In this document: one piece after another, positions 51,669 through 61,472 of the stretch
How positions within the stretch are numbered: the first letter of the stretch is position 1
Layout: each line of letters starts with the position of its first letter
Assembly (NCBI RefSeq): GCF_011305415.1
Contig: NZ_JAANOQ010000001.1
Span: 921,401-985,400, forward strand
Direction: 5' to 3'
DNA from: Flavobacterium bernardetii
Lineage (GTDB): Bacteria > Bacteroidota > Bacteroidia > Flavobacteriales > Flavobacteriaceae
DNA length: 64,000 nt
Made by a program: the position numbers and the translations under genes
Notes under the pieces: generated by a model
Databases searched by the model: none
What the model was told of the DNA's origin: nothing
The model's input: only the letters and a program-made list of their open reading frames with translations

Positions 51669-52865
51669 ATGTCTATCTATTCTCCATTTTCAGCCAAACA
51701 ATTACTTCCGCAAGAAGAAAAATTGGAAATTGCCAAACACAAAAGTGAATTGTTTATTGGAATTCCAAAAGAAACTTCATACCAAGAACGTCGTATTTGT
51801 TTAACACCAGACGCTGTAAGTTCATTAGTTAGTCATGGACACCGCGTAATGGTAGAATGTGGTGCTGGAAAAAACGCCAGTTTTTCAGATAAAGATTATT
51901 CGGATGCTGGAGCTGAGGTGACTCATGATACGAAAAAAATATTTTCTTGTCCGATTATATTAAAAGTCGAACCACCAACTTTGGAGGAAATTGATATGAT
52001 GAATATGGAAGCGATTCTGATTTCAGCCATTCAATTAAAAACTCAAAAAAAGGAATATTTCGAAGCGATTACCAAAAAGAAAATTACCTCATTAGCTTTC
52101 GAATTCATTAAAGATAGCGATGGTTCTTATCCAGCGGTGAAATCGTTAAGTGAAATTGCAGGAACAGCTTCGGTTTTAATTGCAGCAGAATTAATGATTA
52201 ATAATAATGACGGAAAAGGGTTGCTTTTTGGAAATATTACTGGAGTTCCACCAACCGAAGTTGTTATTTTAGGCGCTGGAACTGTCGCAGAATATGCTGT
52301 AAGAACCGCTTTAAGTTTAGGTGCCAACGTAAAAGTTTTTGATAATTCGATTACGAAATTACGCCGTTTACAAAATACTTTAAACCAACGAATTTTCACT
52401 TCTACGATTCATGATAAAGCACTTTTAAAAGCGATTCGTCGTTGCGATGTTGCTATTGGTGCGCTTCGCGGTAAAAACAGAACGCCAATTGTGGTTACCG
52501 AATCTATGGTGGATCATATGAAAAAAGGTGCTGTAATTGTAGATGTAAGTATTGATACTGGTGGTTGTTTTGAAACTTCAGAAATTACCACCCATGAAAA
52601 TCCGACTTTTATAAAAAGTAACGTAATACATTATTGTGTACCAAATATTCCTTCGCGTTATTCTAAAACAGCGAGTATTTCTATAAGTAATATTATTTCT
52701 CCTATACTGATTCAAATTGCAGAAGACGGCGGAATTGAAGCTGCTATTCGTTGCAACAAAGGATTAAAAAACGGAATTTACTTTTATCATGGAATTTTAA
52801 CCAACAAACCAATAGCCGATTGGTTTAATTTAGAACATAGAGATATTAACTTGATTGTGTTTTAA
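51669..52865 (+). CDS. ald: Alanine dehydrogenase
   Basis: A 398-residue alanine dehydrogenase of the AlaDH/PNT family, interconverting L-alanine and pyruvate with NAD(H). Seen: IGIPKETSYQERRICLTPDAV at residues 30-52, HGHRVMVECGAGKNASFSD, the catalytic region SLSEIAGTASVLIAAELM, and the NAD-binding VVILGAGTVAEYAVRTALSLGANVKVFD. It lacks pntA-type fusion features. It is about 30 residues longer at the start than the Bacillus enzyme, as is common in Flavobacteriaceae. Confidence 0.94.
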   Translation: MSIYSPFSAKQLLPQEEKLEIAKHKSELFIGIPKETSYQERRICLTPDAVSSLVSHGHRVMVECGAGKNASFSDKDYSDAGAEVTHDTKKIFSCPIILKVEPPTLEEIDMMNMEAILISAIQLKTQKKEYFEAITKKKITSLAFEFIKDSDGSYPAVKSLSEIAGTASVLIAAELMINNNDGKGLLFGNITGVPPTEVVILGAGTVAEYAVRTALSLGANVKVFDNSITKLRRLQNTLNQRIFTSTIHDKALLKAIRRCDVAIGALRGKNRTPIVVTESMVDHMKKGAVIVDVSIDTGGCFETSEITTHENPTFIKSNVIHYCVPNIPSRYSKTASISISNIISPILIQIAEDGGIEAAIRCNKGLKNGIYFYHGILTNKPIADWFNLEHRDINLIVF

Positions 52866-53285
52866 GTTTAAAAAAAAACTTAAAATTTATACTATTTTTT
52901 TCAAATTGAAAATATCAATTTGGAATTGTTTATGCCTTTTTCTTAAACCCATATAACTTTAAAGAGATTTTTTTTTGTAAGAAAAAAATAATTTTAGACA
53001 ATTGTTAAAAAAGTAGGATTCATTTTTGTATTAATTAACATATAATTCAATAAAATGAATTCAAAAATATGAAATTATCAATTTTAAAACTTTAAAATTT
53101 AGTATTCCACAAAAAATAAAGATAAAATTTATTAAATTAATAATAAAAAAATATCATTAAAATGGATGAAATTGTTATTTTTTAGTGTTTTTATTGAATT
53201 TTCCCTAAAAATTAAACTTTTTCTTTGAAAATAAAATTCTTACAATTAATATTGCATAACCAATTAACCAATTAATTAAATTTTT
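52866..53285. other. AT-rich intergenic stretch with one promoter
   Basis: About 420 bases with no ORF of useful length. Only the promoter at 53224-53254 is recognisable; the remainder is very A/T-rich with long homopolymers. Confidence 0.6.
53224..53254 (+). promoter_or_regulatory. Promoter of the M43 metalloprotease gene
   Basis: TTTG (53224-53227), 19-base spacer, TAATATTG (53247-53254; one mismatch to TAnnTTTG). The spacing is ideal. The ATG is 32 bases downstream. Confidence 0.7.
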
Positions 53286-54242
53286 ATGAAAAAAATTGTT
53301 TTATCACTTGCTATTGTAAGTTTGCTTTTTTCTTGTAACAAACAAGAAGACTCTATCACTACTACTGATGGAAATTTAGCAGAAACCGTTGGAAAAAGAG
53401 GCTGTTTTTCAGATGAACATTTGAAAAATCAACTTGCTGCAGATCCAACTTTAGCAAATAGAATGGAAGAGTTTGAATTAAAAGCTGCTGAGGCAATTGC
53501 ACAAGGTAGAATCGTTAACGGAGTTTTAGAAATTCCTGTAGTTGTAAATGTTTTATACAGAACTACTGCCGAAAACATTTCTCTAGCTCAAATTCAATCA
53601 CAAATTGATGTATTAAATAAAGATTTTAATGCAACTAACTCAGATTACAATACAGCAAACAATCCTTACAGCAGTGTAAGAGCTAATGTTGGAATTCGTT
53701 TCGTTTTAGACCAAGTTATCAGAAAGTCTACTACTAAGACTTCTTGGGGAACTAATGACGCTATGAAAAAATCTACTCAAGGTGGTTTAAATCCAACTTC
53801 ACCTACTACAAAACTTAACTTTTGGGTTTGTACAATTGGTGGTGGAATCTTAGGTTATGCTCAATTTCCTGGTGGTGCATCTGCAACTGATGGTGTAGTT
53901 TGTGATGGAAAATATGTTGGAACAACTGGTACTGCAACGTATCCATTTAACTTAGGTAGAACTGCAACTCACGAAGTTGGACACTGGATGAATTTACGTC
54001 ATATTTGGGGTGATGCAACTTGTGGATCAGATTTAGTTTCTGATACTCCAGTTCACAATGCTGCAAATAGCGGAGTTCCTGCAGTTGGACACAGAAGTAC
54101 TTGTTCTGGTACACCATTAGAAATGTACATGAACTACATGGACTACACTGATGACAGAGGAATGTATATGTTCTCTGGAGGTCAAAAAACTAGAATGTTA
54201 GCTATTTTTAACGTTGGTGGTTCTAGAGCTTCTTTCAGATAG
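53286..54242 (+). CDS. M43 (cytophagalysin-type) zinc metalloprotease lipoprotein
   Basis: A 318-residue secreted protease. Lipobox LLFSC (Cys17). The zinc motif HEVGHWMNLRH (His229, Glu230, His233, His239) and a Met-turn region with MYMNYMDYTDDRGMYMF identify a metzincin of the M43B/cytophagalysin group. An N-terminal pro-region (about 20-80) precedes the catalytic domain. Unlike many M43 proteins in this group it has no type IX sorting domain, so it is probably attached to a membrane by lipid. Monocistronic: its own promoter before it and a strong terminator after it. Confidence 0.93.
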   Translation: MKKIVLSLAIVSLLFSCNKQEDSITTTDGNLAETVGKRGCFSDEHLKNQLAADPTLANRMEEFELKAAEAIAQGRIVNGVLEIPVVVNVLYRTTAENISLAQIQSQIDVLNKDFNATNSDYNTANNPYSSVRANVGIRFVLDQVIRKSTTKTSWGTNDAMKKSTQGGLNPTSPTTKLNFWVCTIGGGILGYAQFPGGASATDGVVCDGKYVGTTGTATYPFNLGRTATHEVGHWMNLRHIWGDATCGSDLVSDTPVHNAANSGVPAVGHRSTCSGTPLEMYMNYMDYTDDRGMYMFSGGQKTRMLAIFNVGGSRASFR

Positions 54243-54270
54243 TATTTAAAAAAATATAATCAATAAATTA

Positions 54271-54305
54271 ATCCCGAATAGTTGAAAAGCTATTCGGGAT
54301 TTTTT
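54271..54305 (+). terminator. Rho-independent terminator of the M43 protease gene
   Basis: ATCCCGAATAG (54271-54281) and CTATTCGGGAT (54290-54300) form a perfect 11-bp stem followed by TTTTT. The next gene's -7 element starts immediately after. Confidence 0.9.
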
Positions 54306-54312
54306 ATATTTG
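54305..54312 (+). promoter_or_regulatory. -7 element TATATTTG of the AI-2E transporter operon
   Basis: TATATTTG overlaps the end of the preceding terminator and lies 12 bases before the ATG at 54325, which rules out the TTG at 54310 as the start. Confidence 0.65.
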
Positions 54313-54324
54313 AAAAAAATAACG

Positions 54325-55416
54325 ATGATAAAATCAAAAGACATTTCTAACGCTTTGCTTAGAACCATATTTATCCTTTTAGGAATTTTAATATGTGGAT
54401 ATTTCTTGTTTTCAATTTCATCTATTATTATCTATGTTATCACAGCAATATTGTTAAGCTTTGTTGCTGAACCTATATGTTTTTTTCTCCAAAAACGATT
54501 TAAATTCAACAGAACAGTAGCCATTGTTTGTTCGTTAGTCTTTTTTATTTTAATCATTTTTGGAATAATAATGTTATTTGTTCCCTTAATTTTAGGGCAA
54601 AGTAAAAATTTATCCTTACTTGATATTAATTCCTTAGAAAAAAACTACACTGTTTTTATAGATAATGTAGATATTTCTCTACAAGAATATGGTATTAATT
54701 ATGAAAAATATTTTAATGTTCAGAAAATTACACAATCCTTTAATTTCAACTTCATTACAGATATTTTAAACTCAATTATTGGTTCTATTGGGAATTTCGG
54801 AATGGCTTTGTTCTCCATATTTTTCATTTGTTTCTTTATTTTAAATGATCAAAAATTAGTTACTGATAATTTAAGAGCTGTTTTACCCGATAATAATAGA
54901 TGGCGTATTATTGCTTCCTTATTGCGAATTAAAAATATGCTTGCTAAATATGCCATTGGATTATTATTGCAATTATTAATTGTTTTTATATTATATTTAA
55001 TTGTATTGTTGATTTTTGGAGTAGAAAACGCTTTTATCATTGCTTTACTTGGTGCTATTTTAAATATCATTCCTTACATCGGACCTATTATTGCATTAGT
55101 AATGACGGCGTTTTTAACCATGTTGGGCCATATTAACGAAGATTTTCAAACTGTAGTTTTACCAACAACTTTATATGTGATTATTGGCTATTTCATTGTG
55201 CAATTGATAGATAATAATTTCAGTCAGCCAATAATTTTTTCAAAAAGTACAAATTCGCATCCTTTAGAAATATTTTTAGTTACTATTATTTCAGGTACTT
55301 TACTTGGAATTGTAGGAATGATAGTTGCCGTTCCTCTTTATACAGCTGCTAAAGTAGTTTTAAAAGAATTTTATCCTAAAAATACTTTTATTGAAATTTT
55401 AACCAGAGGTTTATAA
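54325..55416 (+). CDS. AI-2E family transporter
   Basis: A 363-residue membrane protein of the AI-2E/DUF20 (UPF0118) family with about eight helices. Seen: an N-terminal pair (LLRTIFILLGILICGYFLF and SIIIYVITAILLSFVAEP), the RTVAIVCSLVFFILIIFGIIM segment, and the diagnostic GAILNIIPYIGPIIALV followed by DNNFSQPIIFSKSTNSHPLEIFL and GIVGMIVAVPLY. Members export autoinducer-2 or small ions such as Na+/H+; the role here is unknown. Its stop overlaps the next ATG by 1 base. Confidence 0.92.
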   Translation: MIKSKDISNALLRTIFILLGILICGYFLFSISSIIIYVITAILLSFVAEPICFFLQKRFKFNRTVAIVCSLVFFILIIFGIIMLFVPLILGQSKNLSLLDINSLEKNYTVFIDNVDISLQEYGINYEKYFNVQKITQSFNFNFITDILNSIIGSIGNFGMALFSIFFICFFILNDQKLVTDNLRAVLPDNNRWRIIASLLRIKNMLAKYAIGLLLQLLIVFILYLIVLLIFGVENAFIIALLGAILNIIPYIGPIIALVMTAFLTMLGHINEDFQTVVLPTTLYVIIGYFIVQLIDNNFSQPIIFSKSTNSHPLEIFLVTIISGTLLGIVGMIVAVPLYTAAKVVLKEFYPKNTFIEILTRGL

Positions 55417-56591
55417 TGAATTTAAGCATACTCACAACTGAAATTCAGGACTTTATAAGTAATTCGTTACAAGCCAACATTTCAAAGTTAGCATTGTCTA
55501 AAAATCCTTTTCCTGAAGTAGATTGGAAAGAAGTGATTAATCAAATTGTTTCTAAAAACAAATCGAAAAGTAAATTACCCACTTGGTTTTCCACTAATGG
55601 AATTTATTACCCACCAAGTATTTCTATTGAACAAACTTCTTCAGAAATCACAGCAAAATATAAATCAGAATTGCTTTCAGGAAAATCTATTATCGATTTA
55701 ACAGGTGGATTTGGTGTAGATTGTTATTATTTTTCGAAAAAGTTTGAAAAAGTTACTCATTGTGAAAAAAACACAGAACTTTCATTTATTGTCAAACACA
55801 ATTACGAAAAACTAAACGTTAAAAACATTGAATGCATTGGCGAAAACAGTACTGAAGTGCTATCCAATACAAAAACTAATTTCGATTGGATTTATATTGA
55901 TCCGAGTCGAAGAAGCGATATAAAAGGCAAAGTTTTTTTATTAAAAGATTGCTTACCAAATGTTCCAGCTAATTTAGATTTATATTTTTCGAAAAGTAAA
56001 AATATCATAATTAAAACTGCACCTATTTTAGATATTACAGCTGGAATTAACGAATTAAATCACATCAAATCCATTCATATTATTGCCATAGACAACGAGG
56101 TAAAAGAATTATTATGGATTTTAGAAAAAGATTATGTTGGAGAAATTGAAATTACTTCGATAAATATTCAAAAAGAAAAAACAGATTCAAATAGTTTTAT
56201 TTTAGGTCAAAATACACCCGCTTCATTTGCTTTACCCAATATGTTTTTATACGAACCAAACGCGCCATTATTAAAATCGGGCTGTTCTGATAATTTAAGT
56301 AAAACACTGGGAATTGACAAGTTACATCCACATTCACATTTGTTCACGAATATGAAATTGATAGATTTCCCTGGAAGAAGATTTATCGTAGAAACCGTTA
56401 TTCCCTTTAAAAAAGAAGAATTAAAGAAACACATAGAAGGCAAAAAAATGAATATTACCACACGTAATTTCCCTTTAGCCGTAGAAGAAATTAGAAAGAA
56501 ATATAAAATTGCTGAAGGTGGAAAGGTGTATACTTTTTTCAGTACCAACATCAATGACGAAAAAATTGTTTTAATTTGCAATAAAATATAA
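55416..56591 (+). CDS. Class I SAM-dependent methyltransferase with THUMP-like region
   Basis: A 391-residue protein. The SAM-binding site is IIDLTGGFGVDCYYFSKKF near residue 90, followed by THCEKN and WIYIDPSRRS (catalytic-loop DPSRR). The C-terminal ~130 residues (FPGRRFIVETVIPFKKEELKKHI and TRNFPLAVEEIRKKYKI) match the THUMP-domain-like part seen in this Bacteroidetes family. It probably methylates an RNA base, but the target is unknown. Start and stop overlap the AI-2E gene by 1 base. Confidence 0.88.
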   Translation: MNLSILTTEIQDFISNSLQANISKLALSKNPFPEVDWKEVINQIVSKNKSKSKLPTWFSTNGIYYPPSISIEQTSSEITAKYKSELLSGKSIIDLTGGFGVDCYYFSKKFEKVTHCEKNTELSFIVKHNYEKLNVKNIECIGENSTEVLSNTKTNFDWIYIDPSRRSDIKGKVFLLKDCLPNVPANLDLYFSKSKNIIIKTAPILDITAGINELNHIKSIHIIAIDNEVKELLWILEKDYVGEIEITSINIQKEKTDSNSFILGQNTPASFALPNMFLYEPNAPLLKSGCSDNLSKTLGIDKLHPHSHLFTNMKLIDFPGRRFIVETVIPFKKEELKKHIEGKKMNITTRNFPLAVEEIRKKYKIAEGGKVYTFFSTNINDEKIVLICNKI

Positions 56592-56600
56592 AAACCCAAA

Positions 56601-57182
56601 ATGAACACATTCTTTAAATTAGCAGCATTCCTTTTATTAAGTAACCTCTCATTTTCACAAGATAAAACTTGCGATTTTGAAATTGACATCATTACAGATT
56701 CTTCAAGTACTCGAGTTTTAAAAGATAAAATTATTGATGAAAGTGTATTTGGATATACTACTTCATTTTTAACCTTCAAGTTATTTGAAGTTGATGGTTT
56801 TTTAGGTGTAAATTTCCAGTATTTACAAAAAAGTAAAGATTTTTTATCGCCAATTTGTATTGATAAAAACACAAAAATGGTTTTAGAATTATCAAACGGA
56901 AAACAAGTTAAGTTAGTAAACTCAAATGAAATTGTAGTTTGTAACGATTTACAATATGATGCTGTAAACAAAAATAATGTCCGTGTTTTAAACGGTTTCT
57001 TTTATTTTTCTCCAGAAAATTTTCAAGATTTAAAAACGGAAAAAGTATACTTAATTAAAATAACAGCCAATACAGGTGATGTAAATTTTGTAATTAAGCC
57101 AGAACTTAACTCAGAAATTTATAAAACAAAATCAACTCCAGATACTTATTTTATAGACCATTTGAAGTGTTTGTGGATTTAG
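56601..57182 (+). CDS. Exported protein of unknown function
   Basis: A 193-residue protein with a signal peptide (MNTFFKLAAFLLLSNLSFSQ). The mature part is beta-rich with three Cys residues spread along it and no domain I recognise: TCDFEIDIITDSSSTRVL, KDFLSPICIDKNTKMVLEL, NEIVVCNDLQYDAV. It has no lipobox and no sorting domain. It starts 9 bases after the methyltransferase gene, so it is probably in the same operon. Ends at a bidirectional terminator. Confidence 0.72.
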   Translation: MNTFFKLAAFLLLSNLSFSQDKTCDFEIDIITDSSSTRVLKDKIIDESVFGYTTSFLTFKLFEVDGFLGVNFQYLQKSKDFLSPICIDKNTKMVLELSNGKQVKLVNSNEIVVCNDLQYDAVNKNNVRVLNGFFYFSPENFQDLKTEKVYLIKITANTGDVNFVIKPELNSEIYKTKSTPDTYFIDHLKCLWI

Positions 57183-57202
57183 AAAAACTTTTTACAAAAA
57201 AA

Positions 57203-57235
57203 AAGGACTTAAATTTAATTTTAAGTCCTTTTTTT
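57203..57235. terminator. Bidirectional terminator between convergent genes
   Basis: AAGGACTTAAA (57203-57213) and TTTAAGTCCTT (57220-57230) form a perfect 11-bp stem with a 6-base loop, with A-runs before and T-runs after. It serves both the exported-protein gene and the leftward ppx gene. Confidence 0.9.
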
Positions 57236-57239
57236 TATT

Positions 57240-58130
57240 CTATATCCTATCAAAATACATTGCTTTTACAATACCATCCGATAATCCAATTTTTGGCACG
57301 TAAATGTGGTTGGCGCCACTCCATTTCATCGCACTTAAATAAATGGTAAGTGCTGGGATGATTACGTCGGCGCGGTCTGTGTTTAAACCTAATTCGGCGA
57401 TACGTTGTTCGTAAGTTAATGAGTTAAAATAATCAAACTGTGTTTTTAAATATTTATAAGTCAAAGGTTTGTCTTGCATTTTTCCTGATAACTTGAACGT
57501 TTTATTAATGTTTCCACCCGAACCAATCATGATTATGTTGTCTAAACCTACAGTGTTGGTTTTAATCCATTTTTCAATTTCTTGCCAAACGACTTCGTTT
57601 ACCATATTGTTCAACAAACGAACCGTTCCGTTTTTAAACGATTTAGAAACCACCATTTTTCCATTAGAAAACAGAGAGAATTCGGTACTTCCACCACCAA
57701 CATCAACGTATAAATAGTTTTCGTTAGTTTTTATAAACTGATGTAAATCAGATGAAGCGATAATTGCAGCTTCTTTTTTTCCATCGATAATATCAATTTT
57801 TATATCTGCTTTTTTCTTGATAATTTCTGTCACTTCTTTTCCGTTATACGCTTCACGCATCGCAGAAGTAGCGCAAGCCATGTATTTTTCTACCTTGTAA
57901 ACTTTCATTAATAATTTGAAAGCTTTCATGGCGTCAATCATTCTGTCGATGTTTTCTTCAGAGATTTCGCCAACGGTAAAAGCATCTTGTCCTAAACGAA
58001 TGGGCACACGAATTAAGGCACTTTTATTAAATTGTACTTCTTTCCCTTTTTGCTCAATAATATTCATGATTAACAAACGCATGGCGTTGGAACCAATATC
58101 TATTGCAGCATATTTTTTTATTTGAATCAT
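57240..58130 (-). CDS. ppx: Exopolyphosphatase Ppx/GppA family
   Basis: A 296-residue ASKHA-fold phosphatase. Seen: KYAAIDIGSNAMRLLIMNI (phosphate loop 1), ACATSAMREAYNG, the DVGGGSTEFSLFSNGKMV nucleotide loop near 142, and MIGSGGNINK near 200. It lacks the C-terminal HD-like extension of longer Ppx proteins, so it is the short, two-domain type. It removes terminal phosphate from polyphosphate or pppGpp. Last gene of the sixA-ppk1-ppx run, about 27 bases after ppk1. Confidence 0.94.
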   Translation of the reverse strand: MIQIKKYAAIDIGSNAMRLLIMNIIEQKGKEVQFNKSALIRVPIRLGQDAFTVGEISEENIDRMIDAMKAFKLLMKVYKVEKYMACATSAMREAYNGKEVTEIIKKKADIKIDIIDGKKEAAIIASSDLHQFIKTNENYLYVDVGGGSTEFSLFSNGKMVVSKSFKNGTVRLLNNMVNEVVWQEIEKWIKTNTVGLDNIIMIGSGGNINKTFKLSGKMQDKPLTYKYLKTQFDYFNSLTYEQRIAELGLNTDRADVIIPALTIYLSAMKWSGANHIYVPKIGLSDGIVKAMYFDRI

Positions 58131-58157
58131 TAATTTGTTTTTTATTAGCCAAGAAAT

Positions 58158-60257
58158 CTATAAAACTTCAGTTATTACTTCTAACTTGTTTTGGTAATGT
58201 TTGTACATTTCTTGTTGCGCTCTAAATGGTTTTTCATCGCCACGTTTTCTATATTGATTTTCAAACTTATCAGAATGTAAACGCGCTTTTACGTTAGCTT
58301 TCCAACCGATTTCGAAAGTTTCAATTAAATCATTTTTGATTTCAATATCGTAAATCGGACAGGTTACTTCTACTCGAGCATCAATATTTCTGGTCATAAA
58401 ATCGGCAGAAGAAATAAACACTTCTGGATCGTCATTATTACAGAAAATAAACAAGCGCGAATGTTCTAAGTAATTATCAACAATACTTATCGCTTCAATG
58501 TTTTCGCTTAATTTTTTCACGCCGGGTACCAAACAACAAATTCCTCTAATTATCAATTTAACTTTTACACCAGCCAAACTTGCATCGTATAATTTATCAA
58601 TCATTTTATAATCCGATAAACTATTCATTTTCAAATTAACATATGCTGGTTTACCTTCTAAAGCGTTTTTGATTTCTCTATCGATTAACTTCACAAAACG
58701 AGAACGCGTGTAATGTGGTGAAACTATTAAGTGTTTGTAACGATGCACTCTGTAATTCACTTCGAAAAATTCAAAAACTTTAGAAATATCTTTTAAAATT
58801 TTAGAATTACTTGTAAACAAAGTCACATCCGTATAAATTTTTGCAGAAGATTCACTAAAATTTCCTGTTGAAACAAAACCGTATCTAGTAATTTCATCAT
58901 CTTTTTCAACACGTTCCACCACACAAATTTTACTGTGCACTTTTAAACCTTTCACACCAAAAATAAGATTGATACCTTCTTCTTGCATTTGTTCCGCGTA
59001 CGAAATGTTACTTGCTTCATCAAAACGCGCTTGTAATTCAATTTGAACCGTTACTTTTTTACCATTTTTGGCTGCATTTATTAACGAACTCACAATTTGT
59101 GAATTTTTAGACAAACGGTATAAAGTAATTTTTATCGATTGCACTTTTGGATCTAAAGCAGCTTCTCTCAAAAATCGAATTACGTACGAAAACGATTGGT
59201 AAGGTGCGTGTAATAAGTAATCTTTTTCTTTGATACTTTCTAACATACTTCCGTCTAAGGTTAAACCCTGAATAGGTAACGGAACATTTTGTTTGTATAA
59301 TAAATCGTAGCGACCTAAATTCGGAAAATCCATATAATCTCTACGATTATGGTATCTTCCACCTGGAATTATCGAATCGGAACTATCAATTTTCATTCTA
59401 CTTAAGAAGAAATCGAGTGTGTCTTTATCAATTGCTTGATCATAAACAAATCGAACAGGTTCTCCTACTCTACGTTCTTTAACGCTGTACGAGATTTTTT
59501 CAATAAAACTTTTACTTAAATCGGAATCAAATTCTAGCTGTGCATCACGTGTGATTTTAATCATGTGAGCATCGATACTATCATAATCGAAAATATTAAA
59601 AATACTATCGATACTGTATCTGATAACATCATCAAGAAGTATTATATGTTGTTTTTCGGAGTTGGATGGTAAAACTACAAATCGGTTAATCGTTTTTGGA
59701 ATTTCCACGATTGCATATCTAATTTCTCTATCGTTTAATAATTGAGAAATGATACCTGCTTTGTTTTTTTTCATCACTAATTTCACCGCTAAATACCCAG
59801 AAGTATCCTTAATTAAAGGAAATTCCACTAAGTCATTTAACATGATAGTTACTAATTCTGGACTTACTTTTTGAATGAAAAAGTCTTTAATAAAGGCTGA
59901 CTGTTGTTTATTAATTTCTTTTTCGTTGATGATATAAATACCTTCTTTTTCTAATTTTTTTTCGATGTCATTTAATATTCTTAAACTTTCCGATTGGTGT
60001 TCAATTACAATTTCGGTAATATCTTTTAATAATTGATCGGCACTTATGTCACCTAAAATGGGTTTTGTGTCTATATTTTCAAGACTCATTCTTCTTATCG
60101 CGGCATATCTCACACGAAAAAATTCATCTAAATTGTTGGAAAAAATCCCTAAAAATCTCAATCTATCTAATAAGGGTACATTTTGATCGGCAGCTTCCTG
60201 TAGTACTCGCGCGTTAAATGTTAGCCAGCTTTTTTCTCTATCAATGTATGGGTTCAT
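58158..60257 (-). CDS. ppk1: Polyphosphate kinase 1
   Basis: A 699-residue PPK1 that makes polyphosphate from ATP. It has four domains in order: N (1-105, YIDREKSWLTFNARVLQEA), H (105-310), and two PLD-like catalytic domains C1 and C2. The autophosphorylated histidine is His441 in LKVHSKICVV; the second catalytic His is His599 in YLEHSRLFIF. Seen also: YAEQMQEEGINLIFG and STGNFSESSAKIYTDVTLF. It overlaps sixA by 17 bases, so the two are co-translated. Confidence 0.97.
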   Translation of the reverse strand: MNPYIDREKSWLTFNARVLQEAADQNVPLLDRLRFLGIFSNNLDEFFRVRYAAIRRMSLENIDTKPILGDISADQLLKDITEIVIEHQSESLRILNDIEKKLEKEGIYIINEKEINKQQSAFIKDFFIQKVSPELVTIMLNDLVEFPLIKDTSGYLAVKLVMKKNKAGIISQLLNDREIRYAIVEIPKTINRFVVLPSNSEKQHIILLDDVIRYSIDSIFNIFDYDSIDAHMIKITRDAQLEFDSDLSKSFIEKISYSVKERRVGEPVRFVYDQAIDKDTLDFFLSRMKIDSSDSIIPGGRYHNRRDYMDFPNLGRYDLLYKQNVPLPIQGLTLDGSMLESIKEKDYLLHAPYQSFSYVIRFLREAALDPKVQSIKITLYRLSKNSQIVSSLINAAKNGKKVTVQIELQARFDEASNISYAEQMQEEGINLIFGVKGLKVHSKICVVERVEKDDEITRYGFVSTGNFSESSAKIYTDVTLFTSNSKILKDISKVFEFFEVNYRVHRYKHLIVSPHYTRSRFVKLIDREIKNALEGKPAYVNLKMNSLSDYKMIDKLYDASLAGVKVKLIIRGICCLVPGVKKLSENIEAISIVDNYLEHSRLFIFCNNDDPEVFISSADFMTRNIDARVEVTCPIYDIEIKNDLIETFEIGWKANVKARLHSDKFENQYRKRGDEKPFRAQQEMYKHYQNKLEVITEVL

Positions 60258-60753
60258 TCTTTATCTTACTTCTAATTAATTTTGGAAAGAGTATGTTTTT
60301 AACTTTTCCTTTTTTTATATTCAACCAATTATCTTCATTAAATTCAATTTGTACAACACCTGCAGTAGGCACATTATCAATATGTTGGTTTCCATATTTA
60401 TTTACAAAACTTGTGATAGCATCATTATGACCGAATAAAATAATGTTTTCAAACCTGTTGTCACACATTCTAATTTTGTCATATAACTCCTTATAATCAA
60501 AAGCATACAAATCTTTTCTAAAGATAATATTTTCGATAGGAATTAACAAATTTTGTGCAAAAATATAACATGTTTCTTGAGTTCGTTTTGCGATACTACT
60601 CCATACCACAAACTTATTTGGAAGAAATTTGTTGATTTTAGAAGAAATTAGAAAAGCGTCATTAACACCTCTTTGCGATAATGGTCTATCGATATCACTT
60701 AGCGGAAAATCCCAACTTGATTTTGCATGTCGTATTAAAATTAAATTTTTCAT
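60241..60753 (-). CDS. sixA: Phosphohistidine phosphatase, SixA family
   Basis: A 170-residue histidine-phosphatase-superfamily protein. The catalytic RHG-type motif is LILIRHAKSSWDF (RHA at 8-10), with supporting FLISSKINKFLPN and NIILFGHNDAITSFVNKYG (second His). SixA-type enzymes remove phosphate from phosphohistidine on proteins such as HPt domains or NPr. It overlaps ppk1 by 17 bases. Its pairing with polyphosphate genes suggests a role in phosphate metabolism, but this is inference. Confidence 0.9.
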   Translation of the reverse strand: MKNLILIRHAKSSWDFPLSDIDRPLSQRGVNDAFLISSKINKFLPNKFVVWSSIAKRTQETCYIFAQNLLIPIENIIFRKDLYAFDYKELYDKIRMCDNRFENIILFGHNDAITSFVNKYGNQHIDNVPTAGVVQIEFNEDNWLNIKKGKVKNILFPKLIRSKIKNEPIH

Positions 60754-60827
60754 AAGTTAATAATTTAGTGAAATTTAAAAGTAATTAAAATTTTTAACTA
60801 ATTACATATCAGTTAGTTGTATTTAAC

Positions 60828-60903
60828 AGATTTTATGATACCATTTAACGATTTTAATCACATTTGTTGTTAAAATAGAAAAATATTGAAGTAAATTTGA
60901 AAT
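60828..60903 (+). repeat. Degenerate direct repeat with promoter-like end, copy A
   Basis: Shares AGATTTTAT, ATACC, TAACGATTTTA and TAAATTTGAAA with copy B exactly 300 bases downstream; about 70% of bases match. TAAATTTG at 60892-60899 could be a -7 element and TTTG 25 bases before it a long-spaced -33. Confidence 0.6.
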
Positions 60904-61127
60904 ATCATTCTTAAAAACATAACGAATTAATTGAATAGCATTAAATCAATTAATTTTATTTTAGAACACCTCTCTTTTGCTTTTAGAACGCAACTACAAC
61001 TTGTTCTAAAAAATAAATTCAAAGAAACTTAGTTGAAAGAATAAACAAGAGTTAAGAAAAAAGTTACTGTATTAACACTTTAAGTAATGAAATTTAACTA
61101 TTTATTTATCAAATTGTTACTATATAT

Positions 61128-61203
61128 AGATTTTATAATACCTTATAACGATTTTATACTACTTTGTGTAAAACATTGAAAATAATTGCTTTAAATTTGA
61201 AAC
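61128..61203 (+). repeat. Degenerate direct repeat with promoter-like end, copy B
   Basis: Copy of 60828-60903 at an offset of exactly 300 bases. TAAATTTG at 61192-61199 with TTTG 25 bases upstream. It would give a ~455-base leader for the gene at 61661. Confidence 0.6.
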
Positions 61204-61365
61204 AGAAAAGATATAATAAATTCATTTATTTGTATAACAATAAAAATAAAAACGAAAAAACAACCCCAAATTATCTTATAAATTTTTAAGATAGAAATAT
61301 GAAAAGGAAGTTTATACTAAATTTCAAAAGTTAACTTAAAAACTAAATTATCTCAAATTCTTATA

Positions 61366-61446
61366 AAGAATATCAACTTGACCTCGGTCTTTATTATTCC
61401 TAAAAGTATAACCCAAAATATATTTTAGTCATATAATAAAGAAAAA
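61366..61446 (+). repeat. Second degenerate direct repeat, copy 1
   Basis: Begins AAAGAATATCAACTTGACC and includes TATTATTCCTAAAAGTATA and ACCCAAAATA. A related segment starts 107 bases later at 61473. Confidence 0.5.
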
Positions 61447-61472
61447 TAATTGTCTGTTAATTAGTTGTATTA

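Noticed and set aside
56207..56971. 254-codon minus-strand ORF
   Set aside because: Antisense to the methyltransferase and exported-protein genes, both of which have recognisable start sites and signatures on the + strand.
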